Counted from the first letter of the stretch, positions 40,531-49,760 are shown. The stretch: 64,000 nt of DNA from Planctomycetaceae bacterium (GCA_002724245.1 PBOG01000195.1:1-64000); one strand, 5' to 3'. Notes: a model not told the origin generated them from the letters alone. Numbers and translations: made by a program.

Positions 40531-41850
40531 ATGTTGAATGCCCGTTTTGTTCCTGCAAACGTACAGGTGATGAAGGTCGCGTTTTTGCTGGGTATTTGTG
40601 CCTTAACCGCTTCAGGTTTGCCGGCTGCAGGCCCAGAAAACTTGGGATGGTTCCAATGGCGTGGCCCGACACGCGACGCGAAGTTGGCCACCGGTATGCT
40701 TCCCCAGGATCTCACGGATCGATCATTGCGCCTCGATTGGAAAGTCGAGCTCGGGCCCAGCTATTCAGGTCCGATCGTAACAAGAGACCGGATATTTGTG
40801 ACAGAAACGGTAGATGAAGAATACGAAGTCGTGCGGGCCCTGGACCGATCGACAGGCAAGCAACTGTGGTCGACTCGCTGGTCCGGTTCCCTGAGTGTCC
40901 CGTTTTTTGCCAGTTCCAATGGTAGCTGGATTCGTGCGACGCCGGCTTACGATGGCCAGTATTTGTATGTCGCCGGTATCCGTGATCGTCTGGTGTGTTT
41001 GGATGCAGAGACAGGGGCTGAGGTCTGGAACGTTGATTTCATGTCCCAGTTGCGCTCTCCACTGCCGCGTTTTGGTTTTGTTTCTTCGCCGTTGGTTTGG
41101 GGAGATCATGTCTATGTCCAGGCGGGCTCGGGCTTTGTCAAAATGGATAAACGATCGGGCCGCATTGTCTGGCGAACGCTCCGCGACAAAGGTGGCATGT
41201 ACGGCAGCGCTTTTTCTTCCCCAGTCATGGCGGATCTGGGTGGGAAACGTCAGCTCGTCGTCCAGACTCGGAGTTTGTTGGCCGGCATTGATCCCGAGCA
41301 AGGAAGCGTTCTCTGGTCGCGCGAGATCGCAGCGTTTCGCGGGATGAATATTCTTACACCAGCGGTAGTGGGGGATACGGTCTTCACAAGTGCTTATGGC
41401 GGCCGTTCGCACCTCTTTCGCTTGCAGGAACGCCGAGGGGCACTTGGCATCGAGGAGGTTTGGGAAAGCAAAGTGCAGGCCTATATGTCGTCTCCAGTAG
41501 TGATTGATGGTTACGCCTACCTCCATTTGCGTAACCAGCGTTTCACATGCATCGATCTGAAAACGGGACGTACGACGTTTACGACCCGTCCGTTCGGCAA
41601 GTACTGGAGCATGGTGGCGACTGCGGATCGTATTCTGGCACTCGATGAACGCGGTGAACTCCTGTTGATTCGCGCGAACCCGGAGAAATTTGAACTGTTG
41701 GGGCGCCGCAAGATCAGCAATGACGAGACCTGGGCGCATCTCGCGATCCACGGTGACCAGATTGTAGTTCGCGAGTTGAACGGCCTGCTGTCGTTGCGTT
41801 TCCAGCCGAACGTGCCTGTCAAAGCAACCTTGGAGGACGCTGCCGAATAA
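40531..41850 (+). CDS. PQQ-like beta-propeller exported protein (439 aa)
   Basis: The signal peptide (VMKVAFLLGICALTASGLPA) is followed by WFQWRGPTRDAKLATG, the standard PQQ-like opening, and by blades such as VVRALDRSTGKQLWSTRW, CLDAETGAEVWNVDF, GIDPEQGSVLWS and CIDLKTGRTTFT. Start ATG 40531 has GGAGG ten bases upstream; ATG 40570 would leave a shorter signal peptide. It is 72 bases downstream of the MerR/B12-domain gene on the same strand and 103 bases before the ankyrin-PQQ lipoprotein gene. It could therefore be co-transcribed with either. No catalytic residues are recognisable. Confidence 0.88.
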   Translation: MLNARFVPANVQVMKVAFLLGICALTASGLPAAGPENLGWFQWRGPTRDAKLATGMLPQDLTDRSLRLDWKVELGPSYSGPIVTRDRIFVTETVDEEYEVVRALDRSTGKQLWSTRWSGSLSVPFFASSNGSWIRATPAYDGQYLYVAGIRDRLVCLDAETGAEVWNVDFMSQLRSPLPRFGFVSSPLVWGDHVYVQAGSGFVKMDKRSGRIVWRTLRDKGGMYGSAFSSPVMADLGGKRQLVVQTRSLLAGIDPEQGSVLWSREIAAFRGMNILTPAVVGDTVFTSAYGGRSHLFRLQERRGALGIEEVWESKVQAYMSSPVVIDGYAYLHLRNQRFTCIDLKTGRTTFTTRPFGKYWSMVATADRILALDERGELLLIRANPEKFELLGRRKISNDETWAHLAIHGDQIVVRELNGLLSLRFQPNVPVKATLEDAAE

Positions 41851-41953
41851 TCAAGTCTGCGCGCTCGCACTTCTTGTCATTGGTCGGGGACTGCGAACAT
41901 GCAACAGGTTGCTTTTTCTGTGCACCCCAATTCGGGCTGGGATCGTCCTCGTT

Positions 41954-44122
41954 ATGTTCCGCCGATTATTCTTACCGGTGCTGGTGCTGGCAGGTGGCTG
42001 CACGTCACCTGAACCGGTAACGGAGTCGGACGTGTTACCGCATGAGCAGCTGCTCATCGCTGCGCGTAATGGTGATCGGTCGACAGTGGACCGTTTGCTG
42101 GACCGTGGTGTAGCGGTGAACACCCCTGCAGAGTTTGGTGTTACCGCACTATGGCAAGCGTGTCGCAAACGCCACGTGAACGTGGCCAAAACGTTAGTGC
42201 GTGCGGGCGCTGACCCGAACGTCACCGATGCGATCTGGGAGACGACGCCGTTGTGGATGGCGGAAGATCCTGAATTGATCCACTTGCTGGTGCGTGCCGG
42301 TGCGCGTGGCGCGGAGGGCAAATTGCGCGCTGCCGCATTTTCTGGATCGCGCCCCGTGATGAAGGCAATCCTGGATACGGGTACGTGGACGGAGTCCTGG
42401 TTGATCTCGGCCAAAGCTAACGCGTTACTGGCAAATCGAGAGGCAGCTGCGGCTTTGCTGGATCGGGTGGCCGGCCGTTTGTTGCCTGCCCCCACTCCGA
42501 TTCCGCAGGCAGAATTGTTGCAATGGGAAGGTGCCTATCAGAACGACCGACTCCAGACGATTCAGGTCGAAGCGATGGAGGGAACCATTGGTATTCGTCT
42601 GCCGCAAAGTGCGCTGCGGTCTTTAGCGCCACGCGACCCGGTTACCTTTGATTTTGGCGCCAGTACCTGCCGTTTTGAGGTGACTGACTCTGGAGTGCAG
42701 CAGCTGTTGCTGTGTCGCGGCGAACATGTGCGTTCCGTCTATGAACGCGTCGCATCAGAAGGTGGCGCAGCGACCGCGCCGACGGGTGAAAGCTGGCGGC
42801 GCGACGCAAGCGACACGCAACGCGCCCACTGGGCGCGGTTTCGTGGTTCGGGTGGCCGTGGCATTGCTGTCGATCAGAACCTTCCGGACGATTGGGATAT
42901 TGAGTCGCGCCGAGGTGTGGCCTGGGAGACGAACCTGCCCGGACTCGCACATTCCAGTCCGATCGTCTGGGGGTCGAATATTTTTGTCACCACAGCAGAG
43001 ACGGCTGGTGAAAAACCGCTGTTTCAGCGCGGGGACGTCAGTGAGGCGGCGGCGACGGAAGATCCCTTTGAACACGCTTGGAAGCTGCTTTGCCTCGACC
43101 ATGTGACAGGTGCCATACGGTGGCAGCACACGGTCGTCAGCGCAATTCCCAACGCAAAGCGACATCCCAAGTCGAGTCAGGCAAATTCCACGCCTGCGAC
43201 CAATGGCGAGTACGTCGTTGCGTTGTTCAACCAGGGTAGCCTGTGTTGTTACACCATAGACGGCCGTCAGCAGTGGCAACGTGACCTGGGGATCCTCGAT
43301 AGCGGTGCCGTTACGGAGCCGGACTATAGCTGGGGATTTGCCAGTTCGCCGGTGGTGCATGGGCAGCGGGTTTTTGTTCAATGTGACTTGAGGAACGAAT
43401 CGTACCTGGCCGCTTACGATCTTTCGAGTGGAAAGCAGTGCTGGAAAATTTCCCGAGATGAAGTCCCGTCCTGGTCTACGCCTGTCATTTACGAGGATTC
43501 CACAGGTGCCCTAATTGTGACGGCTGGAACAAACTTTGTGCGTGCGTATGACGTTCACTCAGGAGCCGAGCGGTGGCGGATGGATGGCCTTTCTGCGACA
43601 CCCATTCCCTCACCATTTGTCGCCGCGGACCTGCTGTTCTTGACCAGCGGCCACTTGCCTACTCAGCCAATTGTGGTGATCCAGCCAGAACGCATTGGAG
43701 ACTCCGGACCACAGGGAGCTCAAGCGGCAAGGGATGCAGTAGTTTGGAGTCGAGAGCGTGGCGGTTCCTATATCCCGACGCCCATCGTTTACGGAGATTA
43801 TCTGTACACTTGTTCCAACCGCGGTATCTTGACCTGTTACGAGGCGCAGACTGGTGTCCGCGTGGGGCGTAAACGGATCGCGCGGGCAGCCGGGTCGAGC
43901 TTTTCAGCTTCGCCCGTCGCTGCCGACGGGCGCATTTTTCTGACCTCGGAGGCAGGCTTTGTCTACGTGGTGCGCGCCGGTCCAGATCTCGAGCTTTTGG
44001 CGACGAACCGTCTGGGGGACGATTGCCTGGCGACGCCAGCCATTGCGGGTGGGTTGTTTCTGGCCCGCACTCGCCACGCGCTCATGGCGATAGGTCGCCC
44101 GAGGGTGGCCAGCGCACCGTAA
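41954..44122 (+). CDS. Lipoprotein with ankyrin repeats fused to a PQQ-like propeller (722 aa)
   Basis: A lipoprotein signal peptide ends at LAGGC (Cys16), which would be lipidated. About three ankyrin-like repeats follow (LLIAARNGDRSTVDRLLDRG, TALWQACRKRHVNVAKTLV, RAGADPNVTD). A linker of about 130 residues leads to a PQQ-like propeller beginning at ARFRGSGGRGIAVDQ, with blades such as LCLDHVTGAIRWQHT, AYDLSSGKQCWKIS and CYEAQTGVRVGRK. The combined order, lipoprotein-ankyrin-propeller, is an uncommon fusion suited to protein-protein contacts at the outer membrane. ATG 41954 is preferred over 41909 because it starts the signal peptide. Function unknown. Confidence 0.85.
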   Translation: MFRRLFLPVLVLAGGCTSPEPVTESDVLPHEQLLIAARNGDRSTVDRLLDRGVAVNTPAEFGVTALWQACRKRHVNVAKTLVRAGADPNVTDAIWETTPLWMAEDPELIHLLVRAGARGAEGKLRAAAFSGSRPVMKAILDTGTWTESWLISAKANALLANREAAAALLDRVAGRLLPAPTPIPQAELLQWEGAYQNDRLQTIQVEAMEGTIGIRLPQSALRSLAPRDPVTFDFGASTCRFEVTDSGVQQLLLCRGEHVRSVYERVASEGGAATAPTGESWRRDASDTQRAHWARFRGSGGRGIAVDQNLPDDWDIESRRGVAWETNLPGLAHSSPIVWGSNIFVTTAETAGEKPLFQRGDVSEAAATEDPFEHAWKLLCLDHVTGAIRWQHTVVSAIPNAKRHPKSSQANSTPATNGEYVVALFNQGSLCCYTIDGRQQWQRDLGILDSGAVTEPDYSWGFASSPVVHGQRVFVQCDLRNESYLAAYDLSSGKQCWKISRDEVPSWSTPVIYEDSTGALIVTAGTNFVRAYDVHSGAERWRMDGLSATPIPSPFVAADLLFLTSGHLPTQPIVVIQPERIGDSGPQGAQAARDAVVWSRERGGSYIPTPIVYGDYLYTCSNRGILTCYEAQTGVRVGRKRIARAAGSSFSASPVAADGRIFLTSEAGFVYVVRAGPDLELLATNRLGDDCLATPAIAGGLFLARTRHALMAIGRPRVASAP

Positions 44123-44511
44123 GTTTTTGTTGTTGAGGGCTGCACACGCAGCGCGAGAAGAGATGTTCTGGCAGGATCTGGCCACTGGGCCATGGTTTCG
44201 ACAGCGGGTCAACTAGCCGATTGCATCGCTCCGCATTTCCATCAATCAAGTGGTTCATGGCGGTCAGGGAATGTGAACGGTCGACAATGTAGAGCCGGCG
44301 GTGTGCTGCACGCCCCGAGCCGGAGGAAGTCTGTGTTCATAGGGAAATCAAAATGGTTCCCAGGGATTCACACTGGGCAGACGACATGTCAACGATAAAG
44401 TGACCAAAGGGTTCATGCTACGCCCCCTGGTGCTAACGCGTGTATACTCACCTGGGCGCATGAGGCCACGAAACAGCTATTTCGCGGGAACCAGGTTTGA
44501 AGGCAAAACGT
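44123..44511. other. Gene-free spacer
   Basis: About 390 bases between the ankyrin-PQQ lipoprotein and the degenerate phosphatase gene, both on the plus strand. No coding frame, repeat or hairpin convinced me. Confidence 0.4.
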
Positions 44512-45405
44512 ATGGCGGATGGAACGACCGGTGCTGAGCAATTGCAGTGTATGACCGTGTGGGGAGGGAATGGTGCGCTGCAAAAATGGTTTGCGTTACC
44601 GGCCTTGGAGGTGTGGGTTTACAACCGACCCGCCGGCAAACAGTTCGGCAACACGACCTGCTATGTCTCGTCCTGTGCATCCGGGCGCATTACACGCTTG
44701 TTGTTGGCTGAACCCTGCGGTCCGGAGGCGTCGGTCCACGGATTGTCCCTGCAGCTGGGCGATCTGATGGCTGCTAATGTGAATCAGATTCAACAAAAGA
44801 ATTTCGTGCGTGGGATGTACGAGACTTTTACGGCGGCGGCAACTGATTTGGGGCTGGCGACTGCGCTGGTGGGAAGTTTTTTCTCGCCAACTCGACGTTT
44901 GGTTTACTGTAATGCGGGCACTCCGCCCCCTTTGACACGCGCTGCCGGTGAGACCCATTGGGTGCCGTTAAAGGGTGAGACTGCTTCGGTCAGCGGAGCA
45001 GGAGATGCGATTTCTGAGACTCCACCAGGTGTGGTCGGCAGAGACGAGTATCAATGCGGGACCTTGACACTTCAAACGAATGATCTGGTATTGATGTACA
45101 ACGAGTCTTTACTGGAAGTCCGGCTCGAGGATGGACGCGTGTTAGGCGTTGAGGGCTTTCGCGACCTGGTGCAACGTACCCATGCTGAGAGTCCAGAGCA
45201 GGTAGTACCGGCCATCGTGAAAAGCCTCGAAAAGGTTGCTCAGCAGGATTGGAACACGGTGGATTTGACGATGATACTCTGTCGTTGTAGCGAAACCAGG
45301 ACGACCTGGAAAGCAAACCTGCTTGCTCCTCTCCGTTTATTGGGTACTGCGAACAAACAGCTCGAATTTGCGCCGACCGCCTCCATCCTGGCCGCGAATC
45401 GGTAA
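44512..45405 (+). CDS. Degenerate PP2C (SpoIIE-like) paralogue, predicted pseudophosphatase (297 aa)
   Basis: Aligned by eye with the 34692-35594 phosphatase it shares the N-terminal LQCM-x-VWGGN, the SSCA-x-GR-x-TRLLLA block, ALVGSFFSPTRRLVYCNAG and LLAPLRLLGTA. All four metal-ligand positions have changed: GGDVYY is now GNTTCY, DVSGHG is EPCGPE, YSDA is YNES, and the first Asp of the DDTT pair is Val. The NAGHPPP His is Thr. The reading frame is intact with no frameshift, so it seems maintained as a protein, probably a decoy or regulator binding the phosphatase's partner. GAAGG precedes the ATG. Confidence 0.88.
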   Translation: MADGTTGAEQLQCMTVWGGNGALQKWFALPALEVWVYNRPAGKQFGNTTCYVSSCASGRITRLLLAEPCGPEASVHGLSLQLGDLMAANVNQIQQKNFVRGMYETFTAAATDLGLATALVGSFFSPTRRLVYCNAGTPPPLTRAAGETHWVPLKGETASVSGAGDAISETPPGVVGRDEYQCGTLTLQTNDLVLMYNESLLEVRLEDGRVLGVEGFRDLVQRTHAESPEQVVPAIVKSLEKVAQQDWNTVDLTMILCRCSETRTTWKANLLAPLRLLGTANKQLEFAPTASILAANR

Positions 45406-45682
45406 CGCGGCTTCTGGGAACGCGTGGGTCGAGATGGTTGCGTCGAAACGCCCAGCGCCAGTTTGACTGGCAGGCAAGCGAGTCCTTTTTCCGGGTCTCA
45501 AACCGATCAGGCTCATTTGTGACGGAGTGTGGCACACCAATCGTAGCTGCCGGCCTACGGCTTTTACAATCCTTACGCCGCTGCGCAAGTCTTGGTCGCC
45601 GGTTTACGGTATCCTAGCAAACAGAATCGGGCAGCTCGCCAGGGCAGCAGACTATTTCTGATGTTACGACAGGATCCTTTCG

Positions 45683-47194
45683 ATGTCTCATACCATTGCT
45701 GTCGGGGCTATTTTTATTGAGTGCAACCATCTGGGTGGATTACCCACCGAAGTCGAGCACTTCGAACAGTGTGAGTTATTACGAGGCGAACAGGTTACCG
45801 AATTGCGGAATGGGAACGTCGGGGGAATGCTCGATGCGCTGGACGCTGCGACCGAGAACGGTTCGCAGATCAATATTGCACCTTTGCTGTATGCCAGTTG
45901 TTGCGCACGGGGACCTCTTACGGCCGGTTGTTACGCCACTCTTAAACAGGAGTTCCTCGACCGTTTGGAAGCCGTGCTCCCGGTAGACGCGGTGTTGTTG
46001 CCACTTCATGGGTCTGCGGCGGCAGAATCTGCGGGTGACCTGGAGGGGGATTTGATCACCTCGATTCGTAAGCTGGTCGGTCCCCAGACTCCGATTGTCG
46101 GGACATTGGATCTGCATGCGCATGTCACTGAGGAGATGGTCCGCGGTGCCGACGCGCTGTTGGGTTTAGAGACGTATCCACACGTTGATTGGTACGCCAC
46201 CGGGCAGCGCGCCGCTCAGCTGGTATTGGAAATGCTCGCCGGGCGTGTCCGGCCGACGATGGCACTGGCCAAGGTTCCTGTCGTGGTGAGTGCGATTTAC
46301 GGTAATACGGCGGGTGACGGCCCGTTTGCGGATGTGATGCGTTTTGCCAAGTCATTGGAGCTGCAAGAGGATGTGCTATCAACCAGTGCCTTCCTCGTGC
46401 ACCCCTATCTCGATCTTCCGGGGATGGGTGGCGGCGGATTAGTGGTCACAGACGATGATCTTCCCGCCGCGATGGAGCAGTCACGAAAAATCGCAATGCA
46501 ATACTGGAATTGCCGCAATGCCCTCGAGCCACCATTACACACCCCTGAGGATGCCGTGCGCGAGGGGTTATCTGTGGACGGCGGTCCGATCGTTCTGATT
46601 GAGACCGCGGATTGCTGCGGCGGTGGCGCAGCGGGCGATAGTGTAGCGTCACTCAAGGCCTTGCTCTCGGTCGGTGTCGATCAGCTCTCATTGGTGCCCG
46701 TGGTGGATCCTGCTGCTGCTGCTGCTTGTCACCAGGCGGGAGTGGGCAGCCAGGTCACATTTGACTTGGGACATCAACTCGACCCGCAATGGGGTACGCC
46801 CCTTGCTGTTTCCGGAACGGTGTTGCGGTTGGGAGACGGTCATTTTACGTTCAACGGTGGTGCGTGGGATGGCCGGCCGGGTGAGATGGGCCCCTCTGCG
46901 GTATTGGAAGTCGGTGCGGTTCAGATCCTGATCACGAGTCTGCCCAGTTATGACTGGACGGACGAGCAGTTCCAAGCGATGCAGATGGATTATCGCGGCG
47001 CCAAATTCGTGGTGGCCAAAAACCCTATGAACTACCGGCAGGTGTATACCGACCTGGCCGCGAGAATCTTGTTCTTGAACACTCCCGGTCCGACACCTCC
47101 CACGCTGCGTTTCACCCAGTTTCAGCACCTTCAAAGGCCCTATTTTCCGGCGGATTCATCGATTCCTGACTTGGAGCCGACAATTTTGCACTAA
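45683..47194 (+). CDS. M81 family metallopeptidase (MlrC/microcystinase C-like, 503 aa)
   Basis: Recognised by IAVGAIFIECNHLGGLPTE, LPLHGSAAAESAGDLEGD, the metal-binding segment IVGTLDLHAHVTEEMV and LLGLETYPHVDWYATGQRAA. The family has an amidohydrolase-like zinc peptidase N-domain and a separate C-domain; MlrC degrades linearised microcystin, but most bacterial members act on other peptides or amides of unknown identity. Length fits the family (about 500). AGGA lies eight bases before the ATG. No signal peptide is seen. It is convergent with the DDAH-like gene. Natural substrate unknown. Confidence 0.9.
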   Translation: MSHTIAVGAIFIECNHLGGLPTEVEHFEQCELLRGEQVTELRNGNVGGMLDALDAATENGSQINIAPLLYASCCARGPLTAGCYATLKQEFLDRLEAVLPVDAVLLPLHGSAAAESAGDLEGDLITSIRKLVGPQTPIVGTLDLHAHVTEEMVRGADALLGLETYPHVDWYATGQRAAQLVLEMLAGRVRPTMALAKVPVVVSAIYGNTAGDGPFADVMRFAKSLELQEDVLSTSAFLVHPYLDLPGMGGGGLVVTDDDLPAAMEQSRKIAMQYWNCRNALEPPLHTPEDAVREGLSVDGGPIVLIETADCCGGGAAGDSVASLKALLSVGVDQLSLVPVVDPAAAAACHQAGVGSQVTFDLGHQLDPQWGTPLAVSGTVLRLGDGHFTFNGGAWDGRPGEMGPSAVLEVGAVQILITSLPSYDWTDEQFQAMQMDYRGAKFVVAKNPMNYRQVYTDLAARILFLNTPGPTPPTLRFTQFQHLQRPYFPADSSIPDLEPTILH

Positions 47195-47225
47195 CGTCTT
47201 GTTACGCTCGCTGGTCCAAGGCGTT

Positions 47226-47981
47226 TCAGGCCAACAGACTAAGGCAGCTGATACCGCCTTCGGCCTTGGCGAACTCAGAGAGATCCAGTGTTTGGATCTG
47301 GAAGCTTGACTGCCGCAGTAGGGTTGCCGTTTGGCGATGTGCGGCGGGCAGGCAGATGTGATGGTTCAGCCGTATGACATTTGCCGCCCACGGCTCACCC
47401 GCAGGAACCGAAAGCAGGTTGAATCGACTGAGGTTCGCAGTGTCAATCCAATCCGGATTGATGAGCAAGGTGTGATCGTTCAAAGCGGTACACGCTGTTT
47501 TCAGATGCAGACAATGGTCGACAGGGATCGGTATGACACGGTAACCACAGGGTTTGACAATTTGCGTCAAAGCTTCGATGCCTTTCGAGTTTGTGCGTGA
47601 TGAAAGGCCTACGAGAAGCTCTCGTCGAATTCGCAGCACGTCACCCCCTTCGAGCATTGCGGGAGGTTCGATGCGGCGAATGAGATGCAAGTCTGCCAGT
47701 TCTCGTTCGACCGCGACGAGCTCTCGTCTGCGGGCCGCGTTGCCAGGGGAGGCAAGGATGGTGATTTCATCCAGGATGACCGCAGTGTCTTCGATGAATG
47801 CGGCATCCGGTGAGCGGAGGTGCGTTTGTAATGTGCGCACCCGCACACCTGCCCGCCGTAGCATTTGGCAATAGGCGCGATGCTGTTGTTGGGCCAGGTC
47901 GCAATCGATCGGCTGGCGATCGAGGAACGTCAACAGGCATTGGTCCATCCGTGGCGATGGGGAGTGCGTCAGTGCAAGCAT
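47226..47981 (-). CDS. Dimethylarginine dimethylaminohydrolase (DDAH)-like guanidino hydrolase (251 aa)
   Basis: DDAH-like pentein-fold enzyme. SPDAAFIEDTAVILD holds the substrate-binding Glu-Asp (64-65), LEGGDVLRI the second acidic site, VDHCLHLKTACTAL the catalytic His (about 159), and EGGISCLSLL the C-terminal nucleophile Cys246. DDAH converts N-omega-dimethylarginine to citrulline and dimethylamine. Related enzymes act on other guanidines, so the substrate is not certain. ATG 47981 starts the conserved domain. The frame extends upstream into the RGG-coding region as an Ala/Val-rich artefact and should not be used. The gene follows the EF-hand/RGG gene by 13 bases on the same strand, so the two are probably translated from one mRNA. 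Confidence 0.87.
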   Translation of the reverse strand: MLALTHSPSPRMDQCLLTFLDRQPIDCDLAQQQHRAYCQMLRRAGVRVRTLQTHLRSPDAAFIEDTAVILDEITILASPGNAARRRELVAVERELADLHLIRRIEPPAMLEGGDVLRIRRELLVGLSSRTNSKGIEALTQIVKPCGYRVIPIPVDHCLHLKTACTALNDHTLLINPDWIDTANLSRFNLLSVPAGEPWAANVIRLNHHICLPAAHRQTATLLRQSSFQIQTLDLSEFAKAEGGISCLSLLA

Positions 47982-47994
47982 GGCAGCAGGGTGT

Positions 47995-48972
47995 TTAGTT
48001 ACCGCCGTCCTGACCGCGCCGGCCAGAATATTGCTTGCCACTACCGCCCCGGCCACCGCCTCTGCCACCGCGGCCACCACCACCGCGGCCACCTGCGCCA
48101 CCGCGTCCGCCACCGCCTCTGCCACCGCGGCCACCTGCGCCACCGCGTCCGCCACCGCCACTGATTCCGTGTATTTTGTTCAACTCTTCACGGTCGACAA
48201 ACCCGTCCTTGTTGGTATCCGCTTCCGCCAATTTCATTTGCTTGCGATCTTGTTCGTCGAGTGCCTTGATTTCTGCCTGGTCAAGCTTACCGTCTTTGTT
48301 GCTATCTCCTTCGGTAAAAGCCCGTCCCACCATCATGCCAGCGCCCATTTGCATCATGCCTTGCGTACCACCGGAAATCGCGTCCTCCGTCTTGCGTCCC
48401 TTTACTTCCCCTTCCAATTCGAGTTTGAAGCTCTGGTTCTGATCGGCCGACGAAGAGACCGCAATCCGCAACGTGGTCGTGGTAGAGTCGGCGTATTCGG
48501 CCGGTGACAGCGTGACGACTCCAAAGCCACCCGGTCCCGGTTCGGTGACGGCGACAGTCACTTTATGGTCTCCAACGTAGGCGCCTTCGAGACGTTCCCC
48601 GCCCTCAAACGTTGAGAGAGTGAAATGGCCTTCCGCATCGGACATCCCTTCCGCGTCATTCAGACCGCTCGCTTCGCCGGCTGCAAAGTTGAAAGGTAAG
48701 GTGCGAATGTTGGCGTTCGCCAACGGCTCACCGTTCATGTAGACGATTCCCGAGACTTGCACGAGGCGGGGGGGGAAAATCGAATCCCGCAATACCCACA
48801 GCGCGATAACGCCACCCAGGATTACCACGGCGGGTATAACGATCATGGGTAAACTGCCGAGGTCCACGGCAGGTGCGGCGTTCGGATCGTCGCTATTGGC
48901 GATGATATCGTCCAGTTGTGGTACGTGTTCTTCGGTGGGTTCACCTTCTGGGGTGGTGGCGTCATCGCTCAT
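47995..48972 (-). CDS. Membrane-anchored EF-hand protein with RGG-rich tail (325 aa)
   Basis: Order: acidic N-terminus, transmembrane helix at about 41-61 (LPMIVIPAVVILGGVIALWV), a carboxypeptidase-regulatory-like beta domain (VSGIVYMNGEPLANANI), two EF-hand loops at about 223-234 (DSNKDGKLDQAE) and 252-263 (DTNKDGFVDREE), then a Gly/Arg tail at about 272-320 made of GRGG-type repeats. It is paralogous to the 35875-36759 protein but lacks the RESDS segment and has gained the tail. RGG boxes in other organisms bind RNA or proteins and are targets of arginine methylation. Here the tail is predicted extracytoplasmic, so a nucleic acid role is doubtful. The DDAH-like gene follows directly. Confidence 0.87.
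   Translation of the reverse strand: MSDDATTPEGEPTEEHVPQLDDIIANSDDPNAAPAVDLGSLPMIVIPAVVILGGVIALWVLRDSIFPPRLVQVSGIVYMNGEPLANANIRTLPFNFAAGEASGLNDAEGMSDAEGHFTLSTFEGGERLEGAYVGDHKVTVAVTEPGPGGFGVVTLSPAEYADSTTTTLRIAVSSSADQNQSFKLELEGEVKGRKTEDAISGGTQGMMQMGAGMMVGRAFTEGDSNKDGKLDQAEIKALDEQDRKQMKLAEADTNKDGFVDREELNKIHGISGGGGRGGAGGRGGRGGGGRGGAGGRGGGGRGGRGGGRGGSGKQYSGRRGQDGGN
48013..48159 (-). repeat. Low-complexity DNA encoding the RGG-rich tail
   Basis: A run of GGTGGCCGC-like triplets (CCRCCGCGGCCACC on the plus strand) with variable unit lengths. It is in frame within the EF-hand/RGG gene. It produces spurious long frames on both strands, including the Ala-rich N-terminal extension of the DDAH-like gene. 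Confidence 0.9.
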
Positions 48973-49760
48973 CGCTATTCCTTGGTTTTCAGGTATCTAG
49001 TGTTTGCCCGGATGATGGGATCGCGACAGCCAATACAACGTGTGCCGCGTCTCAATGTTGCCATGATTGGTGTCACGCGAAGACGTATCGGTGAGACAGC
49101 CTCCTAACCAAACGTAAACGCCTGTGGTCGTACACGGAGACGTCTCGAGCAGAGGCGTCACCAGAGAACGGATCCTTCAACCATACAACGGCGAGCGTCT
49201 TCGTTCTAGTTAGGCAGGTGTCACAGGAGCAGTCCCCCCGGTTTCCGAGTGCTCTGTCAAACCGACCGATACCTATAGATTTAGGTCCTGAGGGTCATGA
49301 AATCAACACCTCCGCAGGCCTTTCTGGAGCACCCGCCGGACTGGGGCTGTGGGAATGGTCGCGCAGGTTGCCGGCTGATGGACCTGGGAACTGGACGGTT
49401 TACCACAGTCAGAGTTGGCTTTGCTGGTAGCGCTGACTGCTGCTGTGACGCTGCTTCACCTGGCTGTTTGCGATCGCAATGATTGTTGGTGGGCCCCCTT
49501 TTGCCCGTTCATAGAGGGACGCCGTCCCACAGAGACGATATCGCGATGGGACGAGTACCCGGGTAAAAACGGTCAAGATTGGGGGCGCTGTAGCGATCGT
49601 CTTTTTTTTCTGGGTAGGTTCGTGCCGAAGAACCGATACTGAAACGAAGCCGGTTGCTGTTGTGAATCGCAGGAATCGCGCCCCAGGTGGCTGCGAGCCC
49701 TTGTTCCTCTGCGGGCAGAGGGCTGGCCACATGCCAGTCCCAGTAGTGATGGAAAGTGAC
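48973..49760. other. Long gene-free spacer
   Basis: About 790 bases between the divergent EF-hand/RGG gene and the outer-membrane-like protein gene, the longest gene-free stretch in the window. Short frames occur, none with a family resemblance or ribosome binding site. A small GGGAC/GTCCC stem lies near 49518-49532, too weak to call. Confidence 0.5.

Noticed and set aside
40765..41751. A 328-codon minus-strand frame opposite the PQQ protein gene
   Set aside because: Antisense shadow; the plus-strand gene has a signal peptide and PQQ-like blades.
48013..48159. Possible CRISPR or satellite array
   Set aside because: It is in-frame low-complexity DNA coding for a Gly/Arg tail, with no regular spacers.
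47982..48161. Extension of the DDAH-like frame with an Ala/Val-rich N-terminus
   Set aside because: It lies within the RGG-coding repeat read in another frame; the DDAH domain starts at ATG 47981.
49218..49430. 70-codon plus-strand frame in the long spacer before the outer-membrane-like gene
   Set aside because: GTG start, no ribosome binding site, and no family resemblance.
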